Shown here in pieces: positions 31,827 through 43,274 of a stretch of 64,000 bases of DNA (its first letter is position 1; each line of letters begins with the position of its first letter). Both the position numbers and the translations under genes were made by a program. Below the pieces are notes generated by a model. It did no database searches. It saw only the letters and a program-made list of their open reading frames with translations, and was not told the DNA's origin. This DNA is from Bolinopsis microptera (lineage: Eukaryota > Ctenophora > Tentaculata > Lobata > Bolinopsidae): positions 18,569,401 through 18,633,400 of the forward strand of contig NC_087082.1 in assembly GCF_026151205.1 (NCBI RefSeq). The letters run 5' to 3'.

Positions 31827-33750
31827 CTATAAGGTAATAATTTGTGTCACTTCAGCTTTGTCCTGCTCACTGAGCCAGATGTTCCTCTCCTTCCTGTTGT
31901 TATCGTCGCGTTTCCATTCCACTGCTGCTCTTTCCTCTTCAGTTATCCCGTAGCACACATCTTTGGCCGTCAATTCCACTCTCAGTGAGTGCTAGTCTAT
32001 TCAAGACTCTGATGAAATCCTCTTTGTCTCCAACAAATACTCCCAACTCCGTACTGATTATTTCTGATACTTGCTTCCTTGCCTTAGAGGGAATTCCCTC
32101 GGGCAAGGTAGCCGCATCGAAGTCCATCTCCGCTCCCTCGATCTTTGCCTCTTTCAGCCTCCCCATAAACACTGGCTCCGGTCTTATCGTGCTCCTTGCT
32201 CCGATATGCTTGCTCCAACCATCTATACTTTCAGGCAAATCCCCTAAGTATAGTCCCCGTTCTCCAATTTGCCTAGGAATCTTATATAATTGAATCCTGA
32301 TGTTTTCTTTATGTCTTTCCTTGCATCTTTCTTCAGTTTCTTTTCGCATGACTTCCTGCTGTTTCCTCATCATTTCTACTCTTAGTTCTTCCCTCCTACA
32401 TTCCTCTTCTTCTTTGATCCTCTTCATTTCTTCTGCTCTTCTCTTCTCTTCTTGTACTTCAATTCTTCTTCTTTCTGCTTCTCTCTGTTCGTATTGCCTG
32501 CGCTGTCTGTCCTCTTCTTCCACTGCTCTTCTTTCTTCTTCTTTTCTTTCAATTCTCCTTCTTTCTGCTAGCCTCTGTTCTTCTTGCCTGCGCTGTCTTT
32601 CCTCTTCTTCCACTGCTCTTCTTTCCTCTTCTTTTCTTTTTTCCAGGCTTCTCAAACTCTGTCTCTCCGTTGCTTCTTCTCTTTCACGCGCATCTCCATC
32701 TCTTCTGTTGTCTCCGTGCCATCTTTCAGTTCCCCTCCGTCTGTCTCGTGCATTATAATAATATCTTTCTGGCTGCGCTTTCCATTCTTGTTGCCTGCGA
32801 TGTCTATTTCCTTCCTCTGCCAATCTCTGCTGGACCATTTCTCTTCTTTCCGCCAAGTTTCTTCTTCTTCGTCTCTCCGCTTCTTCACGTGCATCTCTAT
32901 CTCTTCTTCTTCTGTTTTCTTCGTCTTTTCTGTCATCTTCCTGCCGTTCTCTCTCCCAGTGAGCAATTCCTCCTGCTGTTCTGTCGACGCTCCCTTTCTC
33001 CTCGATTCCCCGCGTCACTTGTACGACTTCCTTGTTCTTAGATCCACTCTGCATCAATTGCTCTACATTTCCGGGCTTAGGTTTTAACGGAATTCCGTTA
33101 AGCCTATTCTGTTTGTAGTTCTCTATGTGTCCTCTGCTTATTCCGTACTTCATTGGTATCACACTCTTCAATCCGCTGTAGCAAGAGTCTTCTGTCCTGC
33201 TGCTATTAAATGACCTTCCTGGATTCAAGATCATAAAGAAATTTTCTTTATATCTATCCTGCCCAGAGCAGGCGTCCCAAGTTAGCATTGCTCCCCACGG
33301 ATCCACAATCGTTACGAACAATCCCAGAAACTCCCACAGCACATCCCATTTCTTCCTCTCTTCCGTGGATATGTTGTCTGCTATGAGAGAGTCTCTCACC
33401 TGTTTATTCATTCTCCTCATTTCGTCTAAGGTTACGTTTATTGGTCCTTCTTTTTAAAGAACTTCCAACTTATCCGTAACCTTCCTCTTCCACGAACTAC
33501 TTCTTTCAGTCTCTTCATCTTTACTCTTTTCTGACTCTTCTTCTCCAACTTGCGCTTCTTGACTCAGCTGGGGGCTGTACCAGCAGCAGGGGCGGCTATA
33601 ACAGGGACTGCAGCAGCAATAGGGGCGGCAGCAGGGAGGTAGCAGTAGCTGGCATGGGGCCATGATAGCAGCAATAGCAGCAAATGATATCCCACTACTT
33701 ATACTATTACTGCCAATGTTGAAGTAGGGTTTGGAGGTGGTTTTTTCCAT
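31827..33750 (-). pseudogene. Arg/Glu-rich coiled-coil gene, one stop and one frameshift
   Basis: The ATG at 33,750 follows the shared leader ATAGCAAG. Parts in order: a segment with IGSN and SSGISFAAIAAI, alanine/proline-rich with a likely local frameshift; an acidic stretch ending KLEVL; an in-frame TAA (33,454-33,456); then KEGPINVTLDEMRRMNKQ and 480 more codons. The middle 250 residues are a highly charged helix (EERRAVEEEERQRRQEEQ) resembling a single alpha helix. A one-base insertion near 31,976 takes the frame off; the other frame continues ELTAKDVCYGITEEERAA to LSEQDKAEVTQIITL and stop. About 640 residues if repaired. Function unknown; the shared C-terminal tail links it to 46,422-46,655. 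Confidence 0.65.
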
Positions 33751-34312
33751 CTTGCTATGACAGTAGTTGTAAATTCTCCTGCCCGTTTACGTCTATTATG
33801 TACAATGCTTACTATATATATAATACTTACGTCTATTATGTACTATTCCGCCGTGGATTCTCTTCCTTAGCATAGGACCCGGTCCTATTTGATCTTTTTG
33901 TGCCAGGAATCTTAATTTATTTTGATTTCTCATCACTTATGTCTCGTGACTACGCTCCTGTGTCTGGTCCTCTTAATTATGTCAGTTTCCGTTACACCTG
34001 CATCTACCTCCCCTCCGTTGGATGTCAATACCGTTTACATTTATAGTCCTCTATAACTATAAGGTTAAAATTATGCTGTTAAAATAAAACTGTTAAATCT
34101 GTGTTTAAAAGGTTGAAAATTAAATCCTAAAATTGGTTAAAACATTGAATAAATAGTCAGACCACAATATCAAAATTATCACTTGAAGTAGCTTTCAACA
34201 TTTCTTACAGATGGGAAGAGCCTTTAACCGTAAGTGTTCTAATACTGGATCAGAGTTTACCCACAACCGTTTAGCACAATCTTGCAAGTTATCGTGTTGA
34301 CTTGTCTTCCTG

Positions 34313-34749
34313 CTAAGCAGGGGCGGTGGTAGCAGGGGCGCGGGCGGAGGTAGCAGTAGCTAGGGCCATAGCAGCAATAGCAGCAAATGATATCCCACTA
34401 CTTGGCCTTTTACTGCCAATGTAAGCACCGATTGGGAATCTTACGACCGATTGGGAATCTTACAACCGGTGCTCCTTGTCTTGAATGTTGAAAAGCCGGA
34501 ATCTTGTTGATGATGTCAGCAACTAGGTTTGCACTTGCCTTTAGGACCGCTGTGGCTTTATCCGCATGAAATTATTGTCTGCATCGTCACTCTCAGAGCT
34601 TTCATCATCAGCTGGAGGATCTCTTGAACTGGACGATTGCCCAAATTTACAATGTTTGAAGACCTTGATCTTGCCAAGTTCCACTCCTTCTCGCAGACCG
34701 TCTTTTAGTTCATTTACACTTGTGTCCTTGCCCTGATAACCTTTGTTTT
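34313..34749 (-). pseudogene. Decayed gene related to the N-terminus of 31,827-33,750
   Basis: After acceptor CTTAAG the frame reads GYQGKDTSVNELKDGLREG, KVFKHCKFGQSSSSRDPP, an acidic ESSESDDADNN and is then shifted. The next frame reads DKATAVLKASANLVADIINK, IPAFQHSRQGAPVV. A 17-bp tandem duplication (GATTGGGAATCTTAC units at about 34,428-34,462) shifts it again, and it resumes as AYIGSKRPSSGISFAAIAAM with an alanine-rich end and TAG. IGS-x3-SSGISFAAIAA matches the start of the next gene. Family not recognised. Confidence 0.55.
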
Positions 34750-35179
34750 CTTAAGTCGTGGTATTAGTGTCTTTCCACGAGTGTGGGCGACATCTGGCTC
34801 CAGGAGGTGATTTAAATCTTAAAAAAGATTAAGAAATACGATGATCTAAATAAACATAAAAGAAAAATGAAGACAAAGATGTTTTTAATAAAGAAGATAT
34901 ATATGGAAGTTAAAAATAGCGAAATTATAAAGAAAAAGATTCAGATTGAAAGATATAAAGATATAATAAGATAAAAAGATATTATATAAAGATATACATA
35001 ATAATAATAAGAAAGATATCTAATAAAGGTAAAAATAAGTTTAGCTTGGTTTCTGCTCATTTCCTCAAGCGTCTGTCCCTGTAAGAAAACATCAATTTCA
35101 AGAAAACAACAATTTTATTTAGTATCAATTAAAGCAAACAAAAATATATTTCATATATATTATATAACTAGCACGAACT

Positions 35180-35503
35180 TTAGATCAGATATCTTAGGGG
35201 ACTTGGAGTAGCAAGAGATTGACTAGAAGGTATATACCGGCGTAGGTCAAGGACAGAAAAAACTGTTCCGGAATGCGTTCTTCTTTTCAATCTTTCTCCA
35301 TCTGGCTTTTCCCACTGTTCGTACTCTACTTCATGCGTGTTAGAGCTTCCAGGTCTTGCTTTTATCTTATCAAATAGTTGGAGATCCTTGCAATCCTTGC
35401 AGGTCTGGAGCATACAGTGTTCATTATCTGAGTCACAGACTATGACTTGAACAAGATCTGTTGTGGATTTAGGGAGCCACGGAACAGCATCGATATACTT
35501 TCT
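35180..35503 (-). CDS. Exon with CKDC motif, possibly transposase-derived
   Basis: Open from acceptor CACCAGCTAG to a stop, 107 codons, although the first ATG is only at codon 31. Reads RKYIDAVPWLPKSTTDLVQ, VIVCDSDNEHCMLQTCKDC, LQLFDKIKARPGSSNT and VEYEQWEKPDGERLKRRTH. The cysteine spacing followed by a V-x-Y-x-Q-W strand is reminiscent of uncharacterised transposon-encoded proteins of invertebrates, but I cannot name the family. The 3' end may be cut short. Confidence 0.5.
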   Translation of the reverse strand, partial: RKYIDAVPWLPKSTTDLVQVIVCDSDNEHCMLQTCKDCKDLQLFDKIKARPGSSNTHEVEYEQWEKPDGERLKRRTHSGTVFSVLDLRRYIPSSQSLATPSPLRYLI

Positions 35504-35628
35504 CTAGCTGGTGCAGTGTTTCAAAAAGGTTTCTTAAAGGTCGTGATAATAAAATAATGTGGACAAATTAACAGTGAGGTTCATACAATGTCGAATGATA
35601 AAAAAGGTGAATGAAAAAGTAAACTAAC

Positions 35629-35675
35629 TGTCTTAATGGTTGCTGAACCTTAGAAGATATTCCTCGTTTGGACAT
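35629..35675 (-). CDS. Start exon MSKRGISSK
   Basis: ATG to donor GTTAGT, 47 nt, paralogous to 12,478-12,521 with one extra codon. The micro-exon CSREQVVNLT is just upstream at 35,764-35,795. Confidence 0.35.
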
Positions 35676-36000
35676 ATTGATTATTGAAAGGTGTAATAGT
35701 AAAGCAAAGTAGTATAACGTGACAGTTTAAGACAAATCTGAAGTGTAGAGAAAAGTTACTTACCTGTCAAGTTTACAACTTGTTCCCGTGAACAGCTAGG
35801 ATTAATAGCAGCAAAACTACTTTTGCCACTTTAGGGATCTTTACTATTAACTGTTTTATACTCGACTTTCGGTTCTGATTGATAGCATTTGAACTCCGGT
35901 AATAAGTTGAGAACTTTAAATTCAAGGAACGGTGAATATCATTCTACCTATGAACATTATAAAAGGTTAAAAATTATTACATTGAAGATATAACTGTTTT

Positions 36001-36096
36001 CGAGAGATATACCTCGTTATATTGGCTACAGTTCTTTGTCTTCTTTTCAGTGCTGACCCCTACGTAGAACACAACCTCCGATACTATACCTTTCAT
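36001..36096 (-). pseudogene. Truncated MKG-type OB-like exon
   Basis: Reads MKGIVSEVVFYVGVSTEKK then TKNCSQYNEVYLSKTVI and is joined to the dispersed 3' region of another gene, with a stop two codons later. Lost the EEGGEV...WW half. Confidence 0.55.
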
Positions 36097-36888
36097 GTTC
36101 TGAAATTAAGTAAATTATAAAGTAAATTGTCCAATGTAAATGTAACGGAAATCTTAGTTGTTTTTCTAAGTTTAGGTAAGAGACCTTAGCGTGAAAATGA
36201 TGGACCCATGAAAATAATGTCTGTGAATAATAATGTCCGTGATTATTAAGTCCGATAAGGTAATTAACAATTAATGCAGAGTATGATTATAATACAATTT
36301 ATCTCCGAACGTCTAATGTCTATACTTCTAAAGATAAAAATAAAAATAATCTATATAGGAACTTCTACTCTTTAATTTGGGTACATGATATAGAATTACA
36401 ATCAAAATCTCTATATTCATCAAATCTCCCTCCCATCTTTAGAATCCCCAAGAAATATTTTCTCACATAAGTTAAAAGTCCTAACTTTACTTTTAACTGT
36501 TTTATACTTTAACTTTAAATTACTGAACTTTAAATTCAAAGAACGGTGAATAACATTCTACCTATGAACATTATAAAAGGTTAATTATTTAATTAATTAC
36601 GATAATATAACATTAATAGTCCTCTATAGGGTAACAATTTGTGTCACTTCTGCCTTATCCTGCTCACTGAGCCGGCTTTTGCTGAGGTGACTGTTTCACA
36701 TATAATAAGAATCATAGAATGGATATAAAATAATTACATCTTCAGAATCCCCAAGAAATATTTTCTCACATAAGTTAATAGTCCTTAGTTTACTATTAAC
36801 TGTTTTATACTTTAACTTTAAATTATTACAAATATATAATATTTATAGTCCTCTATAGGGTAACAATTTGTGTCACTTCAGCTTTATC

Positions 36889-38984
36889 TGGACTGGTCTA
36901 AACTTAAAACTGATATCGCTCTACAAGAGAGGTACACAGTGGAAGTTAAAAACCGCTTTTCCATACTTGAAAAGGATGATCAGACGGCAACAGAAAGGTA
37001 CCAATGCTTTATTGATGCGAATAGGACAACTTCTCGACTTTTACTACCTGAAAAGGAGAAAAAGAAAAGATGTAAAATCTCAGCGACTCCAAGTGTTGAG
37101 ATTGCCAGGCTGAAGCTGAGGGAATGTAGCATAAAATACCACTCAGATGCTACAGAAGACAACCGAATAGCTGTTCAAGAGGGCAAACAGAAGCTAGGCG
37201 ATGCTTATCAAGCAGCCAAAGAGCACCTGCTGGAGGGGCAGGTCCGGGAACTGGAGGAAGCAAGTTGGCAGGGCAGACATGCTAAAAGCTGGACCATGAT
37301 CAACAAGATCACAGGTAAAGCTCCATCATATACTGGCAAAATCAAGGGAAACTCACCAACGGAAAGGGTTCAGAAATGGAAGGACTATTTTGCTACTCTT
37401 CTCGGCTCACCACCGACGGTAGAGAACGCGGAAGAGGATATTGATCCAGTCCACCCACCTCTGAATATCGGAACAGAACCGTTTACGTTGGATGAGTACA
37501 GGAAAGCAAAGTCCAGCATAAAGGAAGGGAAAGCATGGGGTGACGACAACATAGCCCCAGAAGTCTTAAAACGATGCGACCTTGATCTAATTGTCTTAGA
37601 CTTCTGTAACAATGCTCTATTGAAAGGTGAGAAACCAGACCAATGGTCAACTGCCAACATCATACCAATTCCAAAGAAGGGCGACCTTAGCGAACCAATG
37701 AACTATCGGGGAATAAGCTTGTCATCCCTAGTTGCCAAGTCTCTAAACAAGATGGTTCTAAACCGGTTGAAGCCAGAAATCGAGACAATTCTGCGTAGAA
37801 ACCAGAATGGATTCAGACCAGGAAGGTCAACAACTCAACAGATATTGGTACTGAGACGTCTTATAGAGGGTGTCAAGAGTCGGAAACTGCCAGCTGTTCT
37901 GACATTTATAGACTTTAAGAAGGCTTTCGACAGTGTACATCGTGGGAAAATGCTAAAGATTCTAGAAGCTTACGGCATTCCAGTCAAAATCGTGCAGCTT
38001 ATACGGCTCATGTACGAGAAGACAATGGCCAAAGTCCTAACTCCAGACGGAGAAACTGAATTGTTCGAGATACTTGCAGGTGTGTTACAGGGTGATACCT
38101 TAGCACCTTACCTCTTTGCAATAGTCATCGACTACTGTATGAGGCAAGCCATAGGCGATGATGCGGAGCGACTTGGACTCACCCTCGAACGTAGAAAAAG
38201 CAGAAGAGTGGGGCCCAAGATCATCACCGATGTGGACTTTGCAGATGATATAGCACTTATATCTGAGGACATGGAGAAGGCTAACGAGTTCCTGCTCAGA
38301 GTAGAATCGGCGGCAGCAAGCGTGGGACTACACATAAACGAAGGCAAGACCAAGGTCATGACACTGAATATGGAGGATCGATCTAGCGACCTACAAAGTC
38401 GATCCGGGGAAGCCATAGAAAATGTAGATGATTTCATCTACTTAGGCTCCTGGATTGAGAGCACAGATAGGGAGATAAGGGTTAGAAAGGGAAAAGCGTG
38501 GGGTGCCCTACATAGACTGAAGGATATCTGGAAATCCAAACTGTCAAAGAGCCTAAAGATTAGATTGTTCATAGCGGCTTGTGAATCAGTACTGCTCTAC
38601 GGATCAGAAACCTGGACACTGACAAAGGCTCAAGAGAAAAGTTTGGACGGGACATACACAAAGATGTTGCGTATGGTGCTGGGTATCTCATGGAAGGACA
38701 AGGTCAGCAATATAACTTTGTATGGTAGCCTCCCAAGGCTGTCAAACAAGTTACGAAGCAGGAGATTAAAAATGGCGGGACACTGCATCCGACATCCTGA
38801 GCTACTTGCCAGTGATTTAGTCTTATGGGAACCTACGCACGGTAGAGCACAGCAAGGCCGACCAAGACAAAGCTACTTGTCTATGTTACTGAAGGAAGTT
38901 GGGACAAACTCTAAAGAGGAACTGCGAACCCTGATGCGGGACAGGGATATATGGAGGGGGTTTTCTGGCGTAGATCGGACTTAG
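36889..38984 (+). CDS. LINE reverse transcriptase (partial protein)
   Basis: About 698 codons, uninterrupted to the stop. Reverse transcriptase motifs: NYRGISL, NGFRPGRSTTQQ, TFIDFKKAFDSV, GVLQGDTLAPYLF and the catalytic DFADDIAL near residue 455. The C-terminal part has SETWTLTKAQEKSLDG, AGHCIRH and GRPRQSYL, typical of jockey/RTE-type endonuclease-reverse transcriptase proteins of invertebrates. The N-terminal endonuclease is missing because the copy is 5' truncated, and no ATG of its own is expected. Lack of stops suggests a young insertion. Confidence 0.85.
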
Positions 38985-39007
38985 CTCCGACATAGTAGTA
39001 GTAGTAG
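36889..39007 (+). mobile_element. 5'-truncated LINE with 11-bp target duplication
   Basis: TCAGCTTTATC flanks the element (36,878-36,888 and 39,008-39,018). The interrupted site, the LSEQDKAEV coding repeat, is intact elsewhere. The 3' end is a short (TAG)n microsatellite (about 38,990-39,007), as in RTE-like and some related LINEs, with no poly-A. Endonuclease absent. Confidence 0.85.
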
Positions 39008-39076
39008 TCAGCTTTATCCTGCTCACTGAGCGTGGTTGCACGCTTCTTGGTGGGGGCTGCCGTGGTCGCAGTCTTC

Positions 39077-39391
39077 TTACACAACATCGATATGAGCAAC
39101 GTCGGTAGACGAAGCTTGAGTAGCAACTTCCAGTGCTTCTTCGAGTCTAAAAGTCTTAGTCAGTCCTATTTTAGGAGATTTTTCTGTGGTCGATTGCCTT
39201 TTCCTTTTCTTTATTGGTTTATTCAATATGATTTTTTTTGGTTTCTTTGTCTCCTTTTTAGGTACTTCGACCGCCTCTTTAGTTTTCATCCACTTCAATC
39301 TTGACGATCCTTTTTTCCTTGTAGCTTTTTGTTTTCCTTTAGAATTAGAGTTTACAAATCTAATTTTTGTAACAACTATGTTATATGACAA
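39077..39391 (-). CDS. Lysine-rich frame next to the polymerase remnant
   Basis: About 100 codons rich in lysine (KETKKPKKIILNKPIKKR, RLEEALEVATQASSTD), overlapping the last polymerase exon by 16 bases in a different frame. No ATG at its upstream end. Could be an exon tail of another gene or simply open low-complexity sequence. The neighbouring 39,008-39,075 is the continuation of the LINE-split TKK-repeat gene (compare 46,422). Confidence 0.3.
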   Translation of the reverse strand: MSYNIVVTKIRFVNSNSKGKQKATRKKGSSRLKWMKTKEAVEVPKKETKKPKKIILNKPIKKRKRQSTTEKSPKIGLTKTFRLEEALEVATQASSTDVAHIDVV

Positions 39392-41095
39392 ACGTAACGT
39401 TCCTTCGGTAGGAAAGTTTGAGTCAACCGATTTTGAGTGGTGAACTTCATATCGTTATTTTCCAGAAACTTTCGTATTTCATCACTCATTTCTTTGGTGA
39501 TATCTCTTTTTTTCGGAGCTATACTAAGGGGAAATCCCGATGGGCTTCATAGAGGTGATCAGGATATGTAATTTCAACCTAAAGTTTATAGATTTTAAGA
39601 ATCATACAAAACTCTTTTAATTTACGATTAAGAAACGAGCTAATTGTATCATTTGTTAAAAATGAAAATTTCATTGTAATACCTCCCATACCACCCCATA
39701 ATCTCCAGTAGCATCGAAGTCTTGCACATTAAAGTTTTCTCGTTCATTCTCTGTCAGCCAGCGAAATTGTGAGTGTGGGAGCTTCATCATCATACAGGCA
39801 CCATACAAGTTATTACAATCCTAAAAAATATTGATTATGAAGGGATGTCTTGTAATAAATAAATAATAATTGTATTTTCAAAATCTAGTAATCAAGATTA
39901 ACTCACTGTGTAAAATATAAAAATATGCTGGACTTTTCGCATCTTGGGTCGTAATTGAAGTTTGCAGTCTCGTTGTGTGCTGTTGCCAGCCTCTTGAATA
40001 TAGAGCTGCAGCCGCCTCTCATTCCTGATAAAAATGATATGTGTTTCAAAAGAAAATGGTTTTGAAATTTTAGCTGATAGATTTAAGCATAGGAATTTTA
40101 AAATTCAATGTTTATGTAATTTCATATACCTCTCTCAAAGAAACTGTACATTTCTGAAGTTTGCAGCAGTTCTAACTCCACGTTTGTTGTATGGAGCATT
40201 GCATCAAAGGAATAGCTAGGGCTACTAAAAATAAAGTTAAATTGAAATTACAGTTACTGTAATAAGTTTATATCATATGTTATGTAAGTACTGAAGTGGT
40301 AGAAATTTGAGTGTTAAAGATCTGCAGCTTTCTTGTCTATAGTACATACCTAATATAGTGCGCAGGGTCTAAGCGAAACATTTTCATACCAAGCCGACGG
40401 TAATCTTCAAAGACACAGCAGAGAATGAGTACGTCTATTTTGAGATAAAGATCGTGTAGTTCCCCCAATGTTTCAATTCCAGAAACTTTGCAAGTTTTCA
40501 ATAGACGCTGATATTCGTCTTCTGAAAGATCGCTTTCATTGAGTTTGTTATAGAATTTACTCCTATCAGGTATCTTCTCTTCGAATCTTGAGAATCCATC
40601 AATGTAATCGTAGGGTATACCTTGTTATATTGAGTTTAATTGAGTCTCATTTCTTGGATCTATTGAAATACACTTATTGAATGAAATGTTTATCAAATTG
40701 TTCATAATACACATTAATATCACAATTGTCTCATATTTGTATCAAGTCCCTTCTAAGTCGTTCTTATTCCTTTAGAGAGTCTTTAGTCGTGAGAAAACTC
40801 TTGAGCAGTGACATATTATCATATCATAAACGTTGTAACCAAGTTTTCTTAAAGCACACTTAAATTTCTCCTCATCGGGAAACTCTTGTCGAACCCAAGT
40901 GAATCCAACCTCACCTCGTTGAAGGAGACTAGCGCATAGGTTATCCAAACTTCCGATTAGATGGCTCATAGAGTCATGGATAACAAACAGGGATGTCGAC
41001 ATTTGTGTATACTTCTCAGCTGTTGGCCCCAAAACATCAACGTCTTTTATTCTTAGACTTGCTGCCAAGCTCTTTATTAGAAATGATTATCATAC
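39376..41095 (-). pseudogene. polB: Intron-split Polinton-type DNA polymerase B, partial
   Basis: Six minus-strand exons: 40,840-41,095, 40,350-40,620, 40,130-40,224, 39,907-40,024, 39,683-39,820 and 39,376-39,578. Motifs in order match protein-primed family B polymerases of Polintons: YDNHF (exonuclease region), HDSMSHLIGSLDNL, QEFPDEEKF, YDYIDGFSRFEEK, LGELHDLYLKIDVLILC, LDPAHYI, SFDAMLHTT, MRGGCSSIF, motif A DCNNLYG, VEITYPDHLYEAHRDF. Phases agree at junctions 1-2, 2-3, 3-4 and 5-6; 4-5 is off by one. Frameshifts occur near 41,083 and after FPL in the last exon, and the protein is cut before motifs B and C (no DTD). It cannot be active. Splice donors are good except GTTACA in exon 1. Confidence 0.85.
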
Positions 41096-41187
41096 CTGCA
41101 AGTGACAAAAATGTATTGTTAAATTCAAGATCTAGATATATTGAAATACCTTTTTAAAAAACAAATAAAATCTGAACAACAATTTAC

Positions 41188-41654
41188 CCTTTCGTGTTGT
41201 GAAAGTAAACACTAGTCTTTTTTTCAGTCTTTTCTTTTTTATAGCCGGGGCAGTGACAGGCTGCTTTTCAAATACTTTCAGGGTTACATACCCATTCGTA
41301 GTGGCGGCAATGCCTTCATTTTTTTATTCATGAGAAAACATGTTCTTTTCTCTCAGTAGGATACAACATAGATAACATTTTTCTGACTAAGATGAAGATT
41401 TGTTTATTCATTAAAGTTTCTTATCTTTATTTACGGATTAATTATTATTAAAGTCATTTGTGAATCATGTATTTAAAAAATATAATATCTAAGATTTACC
41501 ATGAATCGGTCTTCTTCATCAGGAAACACACCTCAGTGTGCTCGCCTACAACGGCAAACATTTGCATCGGTTTGCCGTTGTTAGTGGACTTGTTGCGGAG
41601 GAACTTGATGACCCCTTTTACATAGGTATATCTCTTTTCGCTTGTAGATTCCAT
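41188..41654 (-). pseudogene. OB-like two-exon gene copy, frameshifted
   Basis: Exon 1 (41,500-41,654) starts MESTSEKRYTYVKGVIKF and contains NGKPMQMFAVVGEHTEVC; one base is missing before PDEEDRFM and the donor GTAAAT. Exon 2 (41,188 to about 41,324) reads NEGIAATTNGYVTLKVFE and a lysine-rich tail, but its acceptor is not recognisable. The copy at 57,586-57,740 shares the deletion, so it arose before the segment was duplicated. It sits directly upstream of the polymerase exons in both copies. Confidence 0.65.
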
Positions 41655-42095
41655 GGCTAAAGTAAACATCGAATTAATATAAGAAACAACATGAAAATAG
41701 TTCAATACTAGTTCATAGAGCAAAACTCAGTCTGAATACATAACACAGTTTTAACAATATAGATGACACTAGGAGACATTTCAAAACAACGGTAGAACTT
41801 CAAAATCTAAGGTACAGTAGTTTCTAGAACAAAGTGTATTCCGCCGTGGATTCTATTCGGTTTGTCTGTACAGTTTTGAAATGAGATAAGAGAATGATTA
41901 AATGGAGAATGATAATAAATTAAAAACTAACTCTCGTGTTGTTTTGAAATGAGATGAGAGAATGATTAAATAGAGAATGATAATAAATTAAAAAGTAAAC
42001 TTACACAAGTATTACTTGTGTATTTAAATATACGTCTTGTTACAATGAAAGTCATGATAAAAACTAGTTTAGAAAGAAAACATTAAGTTACTCAC

Positions 42096-42584
42096 TAAAC
42101 TTTTCCCCTTGCTTGAGGCGGTAGGGGGGTCTTGAAGTCCTCTTCTTCTTTGGAGCGAGTCCCGGGTTGGTTTCAGGGATGTTCTTTTCCCATACTTTTA
42201 GTGTATGATACCCGTTTGATATCGATGCGATCCCCTCGATTGAGACCCCGTTCTAGTATTAAAAAAAAAACATTTTCTTGTCTCTCTCTGTAAGATACAA
42301 CATAGATAACATTTTTTGTTTATTCATTAAAGTTTCTTATTTTTTATTTAAGGCTTAACTATTACCATAAAAATCATTTGTGAATCATGTATTTAAAAAC
42401 AATATCCACTAAGACTTACGTTGAATCTTTCCTCGTTAGACGAGGGCAAATAACTACAGACCTCCGTCGGGTCTCCGACCACCGCAAACATCAACATCTG
42501 TTTTCCGTTTACGGTGGTTTTTTCCCTCAGGAATTTCACAATCCCCTTCACATATGTGTGTTTTTTGTTGTTGTTTTCATCCAT
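42096..42584 (-). CDS. Two-exon OB-like nucleic-acid-binding candidate
   Basis: Exon 1 (42,420-42,584, 55 codons) begins at ATG right after acceptor TTTCCTTAG, reads MDENNNKKHTYVKGIVKFL, NGKQMLMFAVVGDPTEVC and ends at GTAAGT in phase 0. Exon 2 (42,096-42,252) follows acceptor ATACTAG in phase 0: NGVSIEGIASISNGYHTLK, VWEKNIPETNPGLAPKKKR, then a basic tail to GTGAGT. Five hydrophobic strands separated by turns and a basic tail resemble an OB fold such as RPA or SSB domains (inference from pattern). In the other copy (49,527-50,030) one C fewer in a C run changes the tail frame and exit phase. Confidence 0.65.
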
Positions 42585-43138
42585 CTAAGGAAACATTAAA
42601 TCAGTATAAGAAACATGAAAATAACTCAATATTAGTTCATAGAGTAAAGCACAATCCGAATATATAACTTGGTTCTAATATGATTGAATTGACTGCTCTC
42701 CATTCCAATAATAATAATAAATCATATCAGATGATTTTAAAAATGTTCTATATTTACTGTGAGCTTGAATTCGGTTAGAGAAACATTAGAACGGGAGAAC
42801 TCTTTAAAAAGGGTTACTGAATAACCCCTAAAAGCTTAAATTTTTACAAGTATCGGAAAATGCTCGAAATTTTTACAAGTGTCGAAAATGCTCGAACTTT
42901 TTACAAGATATTTTCAGGTGGGTCAAAGGGGGCTTTATATTACTACTTATGGAAATTAAAAAAACAATTTATATTTTACAAATTACAATACTATTTACAA
43001 TTTACAGTTCAAAAATCAAATCCCAAATCTCGCAGCATTCTTCGGTTTGGAGAGCGCAAGTACAACTTGGCCAGCTCTTTCTTCTCGAGCTGTCTTGCGG
43101 TACAGTTCTCGATAGAGATAACAGCCAAGCTGCTAAGT

Positions 43139-43274
43139 CTATCGTTCGTCATGGTTCTTTTTTTTGTCACATTCATTACATCTACCTCTGCTGCGCGGAA
43201 GTTAATGTAATAAGAGCAGCCCCTACACTTCCAATATCCAGCCTGATGTTCCAGCGATGTTCCTTTATGTAAAG
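43139..43274 (-). pseudogene. RanBP2-type zinc-finger fragment
   Basis: After acceptor TTTCAG the finger frame reads GYWKCRGCSYYINFR and then shifts; the second cysteine pair is out of frame. Compare the intact 51,720-51,950. Confidence 0.6.

Noticed and set aside
32300-33087. Long plus-strand serine/leucine-rich frames
   Set aside because: They are antisense to the arginine/glutamate-rich helix on the minus strand; biased codons keep the reverse strand open.
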